This document shows, piece by piece, positions 18,085 through 26,805 of a stretch of 64,000 bases of DNA. Below the pieces are notes generated by a model. It searched no databases, was not told the origin of the DNA, and worked only from the letters and a program-made list of their open reading frames with translations. The stretch is from Candidatus Pseudomonas phytovorans (GTDB lineage Bacteria; Pseudomonadota; Gammaproteobacteria; Pseudomonadales; Pseudomonadaceae): positions 4,996,001-5,060,000 of the forward strand of contig CP119325.1 of the NCBI GenBank assembly GCA_029202525.1, read 5' to 3'. Each line of letters starts with the position of its first letter. Within the stretch, counting starts at the first letter, position 1. The position numbers and the translations under genes are program-made.

Positions 18085-20121
18085 TCAGAGTTCAGCCGCC
18101 AATCTCGACCCTTGATTGATCGCCCGTTTGGCATCCAGTTCGGCCGCCACATCGGCCCCGCCAATCAGGTGCACCGACTGCCCTGCCGCCACCAGCCCGT
18201 CCTGCAACTCACGCATCGGGTCCTGCCCGGCGCAGATCACCACGTTGTCCACCGGCAACACCTGCGGCTCGCCGTCCGCCACGCGAATGTGCAAACCGGC
18301 ATCGTCGATACCCAGGTACTCGACGCTGTTCAGCATCTGCACCCGCTTGTTTTTCAACCCGGTGCGGTGAATCCAGCCGGTCGTCTTGCCCAGGCCATCA
18401 CCCACCTTGGACGCCTTGCGCTGCAACAGGTACACCTGCCGCGCCGGGGTATGCGGCTCGGACTTGACCCCGGCCACGCCACCGCGTGCTTCCAGCCGAG
18501 TATCGATGCCCCACTCCTTCCAGAACGCTTCACGGTCCTGGCTGGTGGCGACACCCTCGTGCACAAGGTACTCGGAAACATCGAAACCGATGCCACCCGC
18601 ACCGATCACCGCGACCGCCTTGCCCACTGGTTTGCGTTCGAGTAGCACATCCAGGTAGCTGAGCACCTTGGCATGCTCGACACCAGGAATGGCCGGGGTA
18701 CGCGGTGCGATGCCGGTGGCCAGGATGATCTCGTCGTAGCCGCCGCTCACCAGCGCCTCTACGTCGACACGGGTATTCAGGCGCAGGTCCACGCCGGTGC
18801 TTTTCACCTTGTTGCGGAAGTAGCGCAGGGTTTCAAAGAACTCCTCCTTGCCCGGCACTCGCTTGGCCACGTTGAACTGGCCACCGATTTCACTGGCGAC
18901 GTCAAACAGGGTCACCGCGTGGCCTCGCTCGGCCGCCACCGTTGCCGCAGCCAAACCGGCCGGGCCGGCGCCGACTACCGCAATGCGCTTCACTGCCCGC
19001 ACGGGCAGGTAGTTGAGCTCGGTTTCGTGGCAGGCACGCGGGTTGACCAGGCAACTGGTCAACTTACCGCCAAAGGTGTGGTCCAGGCAGGCCTGGTTGC
19101 AGCCGATGCAGGTGTTGATCTCGTCGGCACGGCCGGCCGCGGCCTTGTTGACGAAGTCCGGGTCGGCGAGGAACGGCCGGGCCATCGAAACCATGTCGGC
19201 ATCGCCTTCGGCCAATACGGCTTCGGCCACTTCCGGCGTATTGATACGGTTGGTGGTGATCAACGGAATGCTCACCACGCCACGCAGCTTGGCGGTGACC
19301 TTGCTGAATGCCGCACGCGGTACCTTGGTGGCGATGGTCGGGATACGCGCTTCGTGCCAGCCGATACCGGTGTTGATAAGGGTGGCGCCTACCTGCTCGA
19401 CGGCCTTGGCCAGCAGCTCGATTTCGTCCCAGGTGCTGCCGCCCTCGACCAGGTCAAGCATCGACAGGCGGAAGATGATAATGAAGTTCGGCCCTACCGC
19501 GCCGCGCACCCGGCTGACGATTTCTACCGCCAGGCGCATGCGGTTTTCATAGCTGCCGCCCCAGCGGTCGGTGCGGTGGTTGGTGTGGGCAGCGAGGAAC
19601 TGGTTGATGAAGTAGCCTTCCGAACCCATGATCTCGACGCCGTCGTAACCCGCGCGCTGCGCCAGCACCGCGCAATTGACGAAGTCGGCGATCTGCTTCT
19701 CGATGCCCTCCTCGTCCAGCTCCTTGGGCTTGAACGGGTTGATCGGCGCCTGGATCGCGCTGGGTGCCACCTGCCGTGGGCTGTAGGCATAGCGCCCGGC
19801 ATGCAGGATCTGCAGGCAGACCTTGCCGCCTGCGGCGTGCACCGCTTCGGTGACGATGCGGTGCTTGTCGGCCTCTTCCTCGGTGCTGAGCTTGGCTGCA
19901 CCGGAATACACCCCGCCTTCATCGTTGGGCGCAATGCCGCCAGTGACCATCAGGCCGACGCCGCCCCGGGCGCGCTCGGCAAAGTACGCGGCCATGCGCT
20001 CGAAGCCGCCGGGGCGCTCTTCAAGGCCGGTGTGCATCGAGCCCATCAGGGTGCGGTTGCGCAGAGTGGTGAAGCCCAGGTCCAGCGGGGCAAGCAGGTG
20101 CGGGTAGCGGTCGGCGGCCAT
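18085..20121 (-). CDS. fadH: 2,4-dienoyl-CoA reductase (NADPH)
   Basis: A 678-residue FMN/FAD/4Fe-4S flavoenzyme that reduces 2,4-dienoyl-CoA during beta-oxidation of unsaturated fatty acids. The N-terminal half is an old-yellow-enzyme barrel. The cluster cysteines follow CIGCNQAC ... SCLVNP at about residues 336-355. The C-terminal half has two dinucleotide folds (VVGAGPAGLAAA and AVIGAGGIGFD). Length is close to E. coli FadH (672). The ATG at 20121 gives MAADRYPHLLAPLDLG, the family start. A nitrilase-fold gene is divergent. Confidence 0.95.
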   Translation of the reverse strand: MAADRYPHLLAPLDLGFTTLRNRTLMGSMHTGLEERPGGFERMAAYFAERARGGVGLMVTGGIAPNDEGGVYSGAAKLSTEEEADKHRIVTEAVHAAGGKVCLQILHAGRYAYSPRQVAPSAIQAPINPFKPKELDEEGIEKQIADFVNCAVLAQRAGYDGVEIMGSEGYFINQFLAAHTNHRTDRWGGSYENRMRLAVEIVSRVRGAVGPNFIIIFRLSMLDLVEGGSTWDEIELLAKAVEQVGATLINTGIGWHEARIPTIATKVPRAAFSKVTAKLRGVVSIPLITTNRINTPEVAEAVLAEGDADMVSMARPFLADPDFVNKAAAGRADEINTCIGCNQACLDHTFGGKLTSCLVNPRACHETELNYLPVRAVKRIAVVGAGPAGLAAATVAAERGHAVTLFDVASEIGGQFNVAKRVPGKEEFFETLRYFRNKVKSTGVDLRLNTRVDVEALVSGGYDEIILATGIAPRTPAIPGVEHAKVLSYLDVLLERKPVGKAVAVIGAGGIGFDVSEYLVHEGVATSQDREAFWKEWGIDTRLEARGGVAGVKSEPHTPARQVYLLQRKASKVGDGLGKTTGWIHRTGLKNKRVQMLNSVEYLGIDDAGLHIRVADGEPQVLPVDNVVICAGQDPMRELQDGLVAAGQSVHLIGGADVAAELDAKRAINQGSRLAAEL

Positions 20122-20313
20122 GGAAAAGTCCCCTGGTGGCGTGATCACGGTATGCGGGCACCTCACTGGTCGGCGGGGCCCGTCGTTTGTCTGTCAGCGA
20201 CATTAAACAGCCGTTTGAATTGGCTCAATGATCGAAACTGACAACTTATTGATCCTGACGTACAGCGGGACTACCCTAGGGAACCTTCGTTTCTCAAGGC
20301 ATCGTCCTGTTTC

Positions 20314-21432
20314 ATGCGTAAACTCCTGGCAAGCGCCCTGGCGCTGGTGATGATCGCTGCCCTCTGCGGCTACGGCTTCTGGACCCAACAGCGCCCGGAA
20401 GGCCATTACCTGTCCGACCTGCGTGTCGAGCTGGCCCTCAACCATGGTGTACCGGGCGAACACGGCAACCTGCTCGGCGTCGAGCCGCTGCTGTACCCGG
20501 GGGACTACCAGAACCTGCAACGCCTGCACCGCAAGCTTGCAGCCTACCTGGAGCAGGCGCGCGCCCAGGGGCTGGTGAGCCCACGCACGGTGGTGGTGCT
20601 GCCGGAGCACATTGGTACCTGGCTGTGGGCACGCGGGGAAAAGAACGAGCTTTATCAGGTGACGCAAAGCCACGAGGCCTTGCAGTGGCTGGAACTGAGC
20701 AACCCGCTGCGCTATGGCTTGGCCATGCTGGGCGCCGACGGCGACGACAGGCGCGCTGATGCGCACCTGCGCATGAAAGCCGAGCAGATGGCTGCGGACT
20801 ACCAGCAGCTGTTTGGCGGCCTGGCCAAGGAGTTCGGCGTCACTCTGGTGGCCGGCTCCATCGTGCTGCCTGCGCCCTACGTGAAACAGGGCGTGCTGCA
20901 CGTCGGCAGTGGCCCGCTGTTCAACAGCAGCCTGGTGTTTGCCGGTGATGGCTCACTGCTGGGCCAACCCCAGCGCCAGCAATTCCCCGACAGTGAGATC
21001 CGCCGCTACGTCCACGATGGCCGCAAGCAACCGCTGCAAGTGATACAAACCCCTGCCGGGCGCCTGGGCGTGTTGGTGGGCAGTGACAGCTGGTACCCGG
21101 AAAACCACCAGCAACTGGCACAACAAGCGGTACAGCTGATCGCGAACCCGGTGTTCCTCAGCGGCAAGGGCAGCTGGGAAGCGCCTTGGCGGGGCAATCG
21201 CCATCAGGACGCCAGCGCCGGGCTTGCCCTGCAACGTGGCGAAGTCAGCGAACAGAGCGCATGGCAACGCCTGACCGAGGCAGCCGGAACCAGCGTCAGC
21301 AGCATGAGCGTGTTCATGCGCGGGCAGTTCTGGGAGCAGGCCAGCGACGGCCAGGGCTTTGCCCGCCAGTCGGGCGAATTGCTGGTGGGGACTCCCAGCC
21401 ATGGCGCCCGCCTGCTGAACCTGTGGCTGTAG
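20314..21432 (+). CDS. Nitrilase-fold protein, catalytic Cys absent
   Basis: A 372-residue protein with an N-terminal membrane anchor or signal sequence (MRKLLASALALVMIAALCGY) and a carbon-nitrogen hydrolase fold. The catalytic Glu motif VVLPEH is present (E98). At the nucleophile elbow the sequence is LGVLVGSDSWYPE, with Gly256 where the family has Cys, and the usual Lys region reads QPQRQQF. It may therefore be a non-catalytic homologue or use another chemistry. The AraC gene begins 4 nt downstream, so they are cotranscribed. Confidence 0.8.
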   Translation: MRKLLASALALVMIAALCGYGFWTQQRPEGHYLSDLRVELALNHGVPGEHGNLLGVEPLLYPGDYQNLQRLHRKLAAYLEQARAQGLVSPRTVVVLPEHIGTWLWARGEKNELYQVTQSHEALQWLELSNPLRYGLAMLGADGDDRRADAHLRMKAEQMAADYQQLFGGLAKEFGVTLVAGSIVLPAPYVKQGVLHVGSGPLFNSSLVFAGDGSLLGQPQRQQFPDSEIRRYVHDGRKQPLQVIQTPAGRLGVLVGSDSWYPENHQQLAQQAVQLIANPVFLSGKGSWEAPWRGNRHQDASAGLALQRGEVSEQSAWQRLTEAAGTSVSSMSVFMRGQFWEQASDGQGFARQSGELLVGTPSHGARLLNLWL

Positions 21433-21436
21433 GCCC

Positions 21437-22477
21437 ATGGCCCGCCCCCGCGTGCGCCTGGGCGACCTCTCGGTAGGCTTTGTCCAGCCGCTGACCGAGG
21501 CACTGCGCGAACTGGGGCATAACCCCGGGGCCCTGCTGAGCCGCTATGGGCTGGATGTGCCACGCCTTGCCGAGGCTGGCGCACGCTTGTCGATTCCCCG
21601 TTACATGCACTTGGGCCACGCAGCCATCGAGCTGAGCGGTGAGCCCGCACTGGGCCTGCATATGGGGCGCCTCAGCCGCCTTGCGCATGCCGGCCTGGCC
21701 GGGGTCACCGCCGCCCAGGCGCCGACCCTGGGCGAAGCGGCGCGCACCCTGCTGCGTTTCGAGCCACTGTACGCGGCCAACTACCGTGGCCATTCCAGCT
21801 TTGAGGAAGATGCCCAGGGCGCCTGGTTGCGCTTCTACTCGATCAGCCCCTACAACGCCTACAACCGTTTCGTGGTCGACTCGCTGCTCGCCGGGTGGCT
21901 GGCACAGCTTGCCGATCTGGCGGGTATGCCGGTACAGGCCGAACGCCTGGACATCGAATTTCCCGCCCCCGCCTATGCTGCGCGTTATCAGGTGCTGTGC
22001 AGTTCGACTGTACAATTTGCGGCCGAGGGCAACCAGCTGCGGCTAAACCGCACAACCCTGCAGCTGACCAACCCCAGGCATTGCCCAAGCACCTGGCAGC
22101 ATCTGTTGCAGCTGTGCGAGACACAAATGCAGCAACTTACGCGGGTGCGCAGCCTGGGCGAGCGCATTACTCACCTGCTGGGCCCGCTGCTCAATGGCGG
22201 CCGTGAACCAGACCTGGAAGAAGTGGCGCTGCACCTGCAAATGCCAACCTGGACACTGCGCCGCAAGCTGGCCGAGGAAGGCACGCGCTTTCGCGACTTG
22301 CTCAATGAAACACGGCGCGACCTGGCCGAGACCTATATCCGTGATACAGAGCTGGCCTTTGGCGAGATTGCGTACTTGTTGGGGTTCGCTTCGGCCGAAG
22401 CCTTCCAGCGCGCGTTCAAACGCTGGACGGGCCTTACGCCTGGGGAGTTCCGACGCAGCCAGCGGCGGGCGAGTTAA
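21437..22477 (+). CDS. AraC-family transcriptional regulator
   Basis: A 346-residue regulator. The N-terminal 200 residues match the arabinose-binding-like domain found in OruR/ArgR-type AraC members (GHNPGALLSRYGLD, HLGHAAIELSGEPALGLHMG). The C-terminal HTH_18 domain includes LQMPTWTLRRKLAEEGTRF and the signature FAEIAYLLGFAS-like stretch (FGEIAYLLGFASAEAFQRAFKRW). It is cotranscribed with the nitrilase-fold gene, a likely target or partner. The ligand is unknown. Confidence 0.92.
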   Translation: MARPRVRLGDLSVGFVQPLTEALRELGHNPGALLSRYGLDVPRLAEAGARLSIPRYMHLGHAAIELSGEPALGLHMGRLSRLAHAGLAGVTAAQAPTLGEAARTLLRFEPLYAANYRGHSSFEEDAQGAWLRFYSISPYNAYNRFVVDSLLAGWLAQLADLAGMPVQAERLDIEFPAPAYAARYQVLCSSTVQFAAEGNQLRLNRTTLQLTNPRHCPSTWQHLLQLCETQMQQLTRVRSLGERITHLLGPLLNGGREPDLEEVALHLQMPTWTLRRKLAEEGTRFRDLLNETRRDLAETYIRDTELAFGEIAYLLGFASAEAFQRAFKRWTGLTPGEFRRSQRRAS

Positions 22478-22560
22478 AGCTCGGTGGCGTCGTCGGCCGG
22501 TTCCGGAGTGTCCAGTTCGTAAGCCTGGGTTTCGAGCAGTTCTTCCTGATATTCGTCCAT
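22474..22560 (-). CDS. Small acidic peptide, 28 aa
   Basis: A 28-codon ORF convergent with the AraC gene; the two stops overlap. It begins MDEYQEELLETQAYELD and is rich in Asp and Glu. The ATG has an AGAGGACG ribosome site about 8 nt upstream. I recall similar tiny acidic ORFs in other pseudomonads, but this is memory, not a search. Function unknown. Confidence 0.5.
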   Translation of the reverse strand: MDEYQEELLETQAYELDTPEPADDATEL

Positions 22561-22758
22561 AGCCCTGCGTCCTCTTTACTCATTTTGTCTTCGTAGGTGT
22601 CGCCTTCAAGCTAAGCAGGTGGCATGAAGGAATGATGACAAGCTTATGATCTGGCTGTGCAGCCATCGTTCAAGTAAAGACGCGATAACGCGCAGCAGCC
22701 AGCAGCGCCAGCTTGGCGCGTTCGTGTGCCAAACGGCATGTTTTACCACCGCGAGCGG

Positions 22759-23024
22759 TCAGGCGCCGGCGCAAATGAATTCAGGGATTGTCAGACCGGT
22801 GGCAATGGCACTGGCCACGAGCCTGGCACGCTCGCCCTCGAGAAGATCATACGTGGCTTGCAGCGCGCCGATCTTCGCCCGAATTTCCGCCATTTTGCCG
22901 GCGACCATGGCCGCGCCCTGCGCACAATCGATCGTATTACCCCGTTTGGCGGCCAGGATGTCAGCGAGCTCGGCGAGCGTGAAACCACCGCTCTGAGCAC
23001 CCTGGATGAAAGCCAGGTCGGCGA
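22759..23024 (-). pseudogene. MerR-family regulator remnant (C-terminal part)
   Basis: Read on the minus strand, the frame gives ADLAFIQGAQSGGFTLAELA, then a helical coiled-coil segment with a Cys (IDCAQGAAMV) and an in-frame stop at 22759. This is the part after the DNA-binding helices of a MerR-type protein. No start or winged HTH precedes it; the upstream sequence turns into the MFS remnant on the other strand. It is a truncated, presumably dead gene. Confidence 0.6.
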
Positions 23025-23730
23025 CTGTGCATCAGTGGCAGCCGGCGAGCATCGGCCTGGTGATGAGCCTGGCCGGTATCGCCGCCCTGGTGGCGCAAAC
23101 GCCGGCAGGGGCGTTGATCGACCGCACGAAAGCCAAGCGCGCACTGCTGGTGTTTGCGGCGTGCTGTGCGCTGTTTCACCTGGCCAACGCGGCAATGCTG
23201 CCGCTGGTAAGCCAGAAACTTTCACAGGTCAACCTGCACCTGGCCACGCCGCTCACGTCTGCCTGCATCGTCGCCGCACAGCTGGTCATGGTGCCCATGG
23301 CGCTTTTGGTGGGTGCCAAGGCCGAGCAATGGGGGCGCAAGCCATTCCTGCTGGCCGGTTTTTCATACTGCCGCTACGCGGAGCGCTCTACGTGGTGTCC
23401 GACAACCCGTTCTGGCTAGTGGGGGTGCAACTGCTCGACGGCATCGGCGCGGGCATCTTCGGCGCGCTGTTCCCTATTGTGGTCAAGGACTTGACCGAAG
23501 GCACCGGCCGCTTCAATGTCAGCCTCGGCGCGCTGACAGCAGTGTTCGGGCTGGGCGCCGCGCTCAGCCCTGGCATCGCCGGGCTGGTGGTGCAGGCCGC
23601 GGGCTATGATGCTGCGTTCCTGACCCTGGCCGCCATTGCCGGGTTCGCCTTTGCGCTGGTGCTGCTGGCACTGCCGGAAACTCACTCACGTACCACGTCA
23701 TTGCCGTCACCCTTACCTTCAGGAAACTGA
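23024..23730 (+). pseudogene. MFS transporter remnant, truncated and frameshifted
   Basis: The frame from about 23024 encodes SIGLVMSLAGIAALVAQTPAG and GALIDRTKAKRALLVFAACC, typical of MFS helices 2-3 and the loop after them, but no N-terminus exists. At a T5 tract (23359-23363) the frame breaks. One extra T would join GRKPFLLAG to FFILPLRGALYVVSDNPFW and restore the rest, which runs through VQLLDGIGAGIFGALFPIVV to the stop at 23730. It is a decayed transporter with a 5' deletion and a 1-nt frameshift. Confidence 0.75.
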
Positions 23731-23737
23731 ACATCCC

Positions 23738-24991
23738 ATGCCTCTCAGCGAAAGCACGTTGCTCATCTGGACGGTGGCCGTGCTGGCCACCTGCGGCGTC
23801 ATTCTGCGCCCATGGCGTATCCCGGAATACGTATGGGCCATGGGCGGTGCATTGCTGCTCGTAAGCCTTGGCCTGATCACGCCCCGCAGGGCATTGGCTG
23901 CAGTAGCCGAGGGCAGCGATGTGTACCTGTTCCTGATCGGCATGATGGTGCTGGCCGAACTCGCCCGCCAGGAGCAGCTGTTCGACTGGCTGGCACGCTA
24001 CGCGGTCCAGCATGCCCGGGGCTCTGGGCAACGGCTGTTTGATCTGGTGTTCATGGTGGGCACGCTGGTCACGGTATTCCTGTCCAACGACGCGACGGCG
24101 GTGGTGTTGACCCCAGCGGTGTATGCCGCGTGCAAGGCTGCCAAGGCAGAGCCCTTGCCCTACCTGTTCATTTGCGCCTTCATCGCCAACGCCGCCAGTT
24201 TTGTGTTGCCTATTTCCAACCCGGCCAACCTGGTGGTCTTCGGTAGCCAGATGCCGCCACTGCTGGACTGGCTGAGGCAGTTCAGCCTGCCGTCGCTGGC
24301 GGCCATCAGCCTGACCTACCTGGTACTGCGGCTGACCCAGCGCCGGCAGATCCGCCAGCCGCTGGCGCTCAACGTAGACACCCAGCCGATGACCGCCGGT
24401 GCGCGCCTGTGTGCAGTGGGCATCGTGCTCACTGGCGCCTTGCTGCTGGGCGCCTCGGCGCTGGACCGGGCGCTGGGCCTGCCCACATTCTGTGCCGGCG
24501 TTACGACCACGGCGCTGATCCACCTGCGGCAACGCCGCAGCCCGATGCCAGTGATGCGCCATGTGGCGTGGGGCGTCCTGCCTTTGGTGGCAGGCCTGTT
24601 CATACTGGTCGAAGCGGTCGCCCAGACAGGACTGATCGTACGCCTTGCCCAGGCACTGGCCGGGCTGTCTGCACAGGCGCCGGTCACCGCCAGCTGGGTT
24701 GGCGGCGTAGGCGTAGCGATTGCCAGCAACCTGATGAACAACTTGCCGGCGGGGCTGATAGCCGGGTCGATGGGTTCGCTGGTGGCCCTGCCACAGCAGA
24801 CCACTGCGGCGTTGCTGATTGGTGTCGACCTGGGGCCGAACCTGTCGATTACCGGGTCATTGGCCACTCTGCTCTGGCTGGTGGCAATCCGCCGCGAGGG
24901 CGAGCATGTCAGCGCGTGGCGCTTCCTGTGCCTCGGCATGTTGGTGATGCCTCCGGCGCTGGCGGCAGCCCTGTTGGCACTATGGGCGTGA
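23738..24991 (+). CDS. ArsB/IT-superfamily anion transporter
   Basis: A 417-residue membrane protein with about 10-12 helices. Two half-repeats show the family motifs VTVFLSNDATAVVLTPAVYA and ASNLMNNLPAGLIAGSMG, as in ArsB/NhaD-like and SLC13-type carriers. The start ATG has an AGGAA site and lies 7 nt after the MFS remnant stop. No arsR, arsC or arsH neighbours are present, so arsenite export is only one option; the substrate is not assigned. Confidence 0.85.
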   Translation: MPLSESTLLIWTVAVLATCGVILRPWRIPEYVWAMGGALLLVSLGLITPRRALAAVAEGSDVYLFLIGMMVLAELARQEQLFDWLARYAVQHARGSGQRLFDLVFMVGTLVTVFLSNDATAVVLTPAVYAACKAAKAEPLPYLFICAFIANAASFVLPISNPANLVVFGSQMPPLLDWLRQFSLPSLAAISLTYLVLRLTQRRQIRQPLALNVDTQPMTAGARLCAVGIVLTGALLLGASALDRALGLPTFCAGVTTTALIHLRQRRSPMPVMRHVAWGVLPLVAGLFILVEAVAQTGLIVRLAQALAGLSAQAPVTASWVGGVGVAIASNLMNNLPAGLIAGSMGSLVALPQQTTAALLIGVDLGPNLSITGSLATLLWLVAIRREGEHVSAWRFLCLGMLVMPPALAAALLALWA

Positions 24992-25012
24992 GCCGCCAGC
25001 ACCGCTGACACA

Positions 25013-25843
25013 TCAAAGCGAGGGGGACGCAGCCTCGGCTGGCTGGGCATCCTGCTGCACCTGGATCGGTGCCGCCTCAACTGGTGGCGCCACCGGCTGC
25101 GAACCCTGGCTGTCATCCACCACCGACGTCGCGGCGGCCTCACTGGCCGGAGCAGCCGCCGCAGGCTCAGGGGCGGCTTGCGCCACAGGTGCGGCTTCCG
25201 GAGCCGGAGCAGGTGCAATCGGGCTCGCAGCTGCCTGTTCAGGCAACCCCAGCTCGACCGCCGGCTTCTGGACCTTGGGCGCCTCGACCTTGGCCTTTTC
25301 TATCTTCTTAGGCTTGGGTTTTGGCAGGTAGCTCTCTACCAGGGCGAAATAGCGGTCATAGAACTGCGCTGCAGTCACCGTTTCGCTGGCCACCTTGACC
25401 ATCGAGTCGTCGCTGGAGCCGATCGGCATCGATACCGAACCCAGCACCCCCACGCCCAGGCTGGCGGAGGTGTTGGACTTTTTCAGCGCATAACGGTCCT
25501 GCAGGGCGTTGGCGAACATGGTCGAGCGCTGTTCGTCGCTCACATCCGGCGCACAGGTCACGTTGAAGCTGATCTGCAGGTGGTTCTCGCTGTTCTGCTG
25601 GAAGCTCTTGTTGCCCACCACCTGGTTGGCGCCGCTGTTGGTGATGATGTAGCCCTGGCTGAGCAAGGCACGCCGGGCGGCCTCGCAAGAGCCGGCATCG
25701 CTCACCGGAAAGCTGCGCGAGAAGGTGCCCGAGTCATCGAAGTTCTCGTGTTCGTACACGGTGGTTTTTTTCGAGGAACAACCGGTCACCCCCGCCAGCA
25801 CCAGGGCCAGCCCGAGCGCACCAAAGACGGAAGATCTGGTCAT
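25013..25843 (-). CDS. DUF2242 lipoprotein
   Basis: A 276-residue protein with a lipoprotein signal: MTRSSVFGALGLALVLAGVT followed by GC, giving the lipobox VTGC. The conserved N-terminal part (about 30-180) matches DUF2242. The C-terminal third is a low-complexity Ala/Pro/Lys/Gln tail (KPKPKKIEKAKVEAPK and PAAAAPASEAAAT-like stretches) that could span the envelope. Function unknown. Confidence 0.85.
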   Translation of the reverse strand: MTRSSVFGALGLALVLAGVTGCSSKKTTVYEHENFDDSGTFSRSFPVSDAGSCEAARRALLSQGYIITNSGANQVVGNKSFQQNSENHLQISFNVTCAPDVSDEQRSTMFANALQDRYALKKSNTSASLGVGVLGSVSMPIGSSDDSMVKVASETVTAAQFYDRYFALVESYLPKPKPKKIEKAKVEAPKVQKPAVELGLPEQAAASPIAPAPAPEAAPVAQAAPEPAAAAPASEAAATSVVDDSQGSQPVAPPVEAAPIQVQQDAQPAEAASPSL

Positions 25844-25977
25844 TGCGAATTCCGGGTAAGTCGAGAAGGTGCCTATTGTGCAACACAGCAGGCAGGCACA
25901 GGAACCACTGGTCGGTGAAGAACCTGTCAGGTTGGTGTAAATCTGGGTAAAGGCCGGGAAATCTCAGCCGCAGGAAC

Positions 25978-26007
25978 AAAAAAAGCGACCCGAAGGTCGC
26001 TTTTTTT
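25978..26007 (-). terminator. Intrinsic terminator of the Asp/Val tRNA cluster
   Basis: A7-GCGACC-CGAA-GGTCGC-T7 is a perfect stem with U-tracts on either strand, just past the last tRNA-Asp. Confidence 0.9.
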
Positions 26008-26043
26008 GTGCTTCAAGGCGTTCAAAGGGCCTTGAGGCTAAGA

Positions 26044-26120
26044 TGGCGCAGCGGACGGGACTCGAACCCGCGACCCCCGGCGTGACAGGCCGGTATTCTA
26101 ACCGACTGAACTACCGCTGC
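26044..26120 (-). tRNA. tRNA-Asp (GTC), copy 1
   Basis: 77 nt with encoded CCA. Acceptor GCAGCGG/CCGCTGC, anticodon loop CTGTCAC. Identical to the next two copies. Confidence 0.97.
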
Positions 26121-26191
26121 GTATCGTTCAGGCTTTCGCCCGATTGAAACCTGGGTCTACCCTTCCGGCGAATTCGCCTCAGGGCAGGCAC

Positions 26192-26216
26192 AAAAAAAGC
26201 GATGACTAGATCGCTT
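26192..26216 (-). terminator. Terminator-like hairpin between tRNA-Asp copies
   Basis: On the minus strand, AGCGAT-CTAGTC-ATCGCT is followed by T6-7, inside the tRNA cluster. It may be a leftover of tandem duplication or a processing hairpin. Confidence 0.55.
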
Positions 26217-26261
26217 CTCTTGCGTTTGTTTCAAGGTGTTCTAGGGACCTTGAAACGAAGA

Positions 26262-26338
26262 TGGCGCAGCGGACGGGACTCGAACCCGCGACCCCCGGCG
26301 TGACAGGCCGGTATTCTAACCGACTGAACTACCGCTGC
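26262..26338 (-). tRNA. tRNA-Asp (GTC), copy 2
   Basis: 77 nt with CCA, identical to copy 1. The 5' flanking spacer (GTATCGTTCAGGCTTTCGCC on the plus strand) is also repeated. Confidence 0.97.
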
Positions 26339-26437
26339 GTATCGTTCAGGCTTTCGCCCGATTGAAACTGGGATCAGCCACAGGCAATTTGCCTTGTGGC
26401 CTCAGACCGGTGCAAGGCACCCATCTGTTACATAAAA

Positions 26438-26514
26438 TGGCGCAGCGGACGGGACTCGAACCCGCGACCCCCGGCGTGACAGGCCGGTATTCTAACCGAC
26501 TGAACTACCGCTGC
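26438..26514 (-). tRNA. tRNA-Asp (GTC), copy 3
   Basis: 77 nt with CCA, identical to copies 1 and 2. Confidence 0.97.
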
Positions 26515-26580
26515 GCAGTGCGTTCCTCTCTGGCTGTCGGCTTCTTGCGAAACCTCAAGCGGCAGGAACATCTCAGGAAG

Positions 26581-26656
26581 TGGTGGGTGATGACGGGATC
26601 GAACCGCCGACCCTCTGCTTGTAAGGCAGATGCTCTCCCGGCTGAGCTAATCACCC
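26581..26656 (-). tRNA. tRNA-Val (TAC)
   Basis: 76 nt with CCA. Acceptor GGGTGAT/ATCACCC, anticodon loop CTTACAA. It is the first gene of the Val-Asp-Asp-Asp transcript. Confidence 0.97.
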
Positions 26657-26697
26657 TCGCGATGTTGCTTGTTGCGTTTGCTTCGCTGAGGCCGCGA

Positions 26698-26726
26698 AAT
26701 TTACGCAGATGGCGAAGCTAAGTCAA
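26698..26726 (-). promoter_or_regulatory. Sigma-70 promoter of the Val/Asp tRNA cluster
   Basis: On the minus strand, TTGACT (26721-26726), a 17-nt spacer and TAAATT (26698-26703). A GC-rich stretch follows the -10, as expected for stringent tRNA promoters, about 40 nt before tRNA-Val. Confidence 0.75.
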
Positions 26727-26756
26727 TAGCCCCATTGAATTTTTTTCAAAAAAGGG

Positions 26757-26793
26757 AAAAACAGGAAAGGGACCTTTTCGGTCCCCTTCCCTT
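26757..26793 (-). terminator. Terminator of the purF-metZ-SDR operon
   Basis: On the minus strand, GGGGACC-GAAA-AGGTCCC is followed by a T-rich run, directly after the SDR stop. Confidence 0.7.
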
Positions 26794-26805
26794 ACAGCGC
26801 CAAAC

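Noticed and set aside
20203..20901. 232-codon minus-strand ORF
   Set aside because: Antisense to the nitrilase-fold gene, which has a signal sequence and family motifs.
23738..24991. Arsenic resistance operon
   Set aside because: Only an ArsB-like carrier is present; no arsR, arsC or arsH, so a resistance operon is not supported.
26362..26721. 119-codon ORF over the tRNA genes (contains RTGLEPATPG)
   Set aside because: Known type of false protein made by translating antisense tRNA; the tRNAs explain the sequence.
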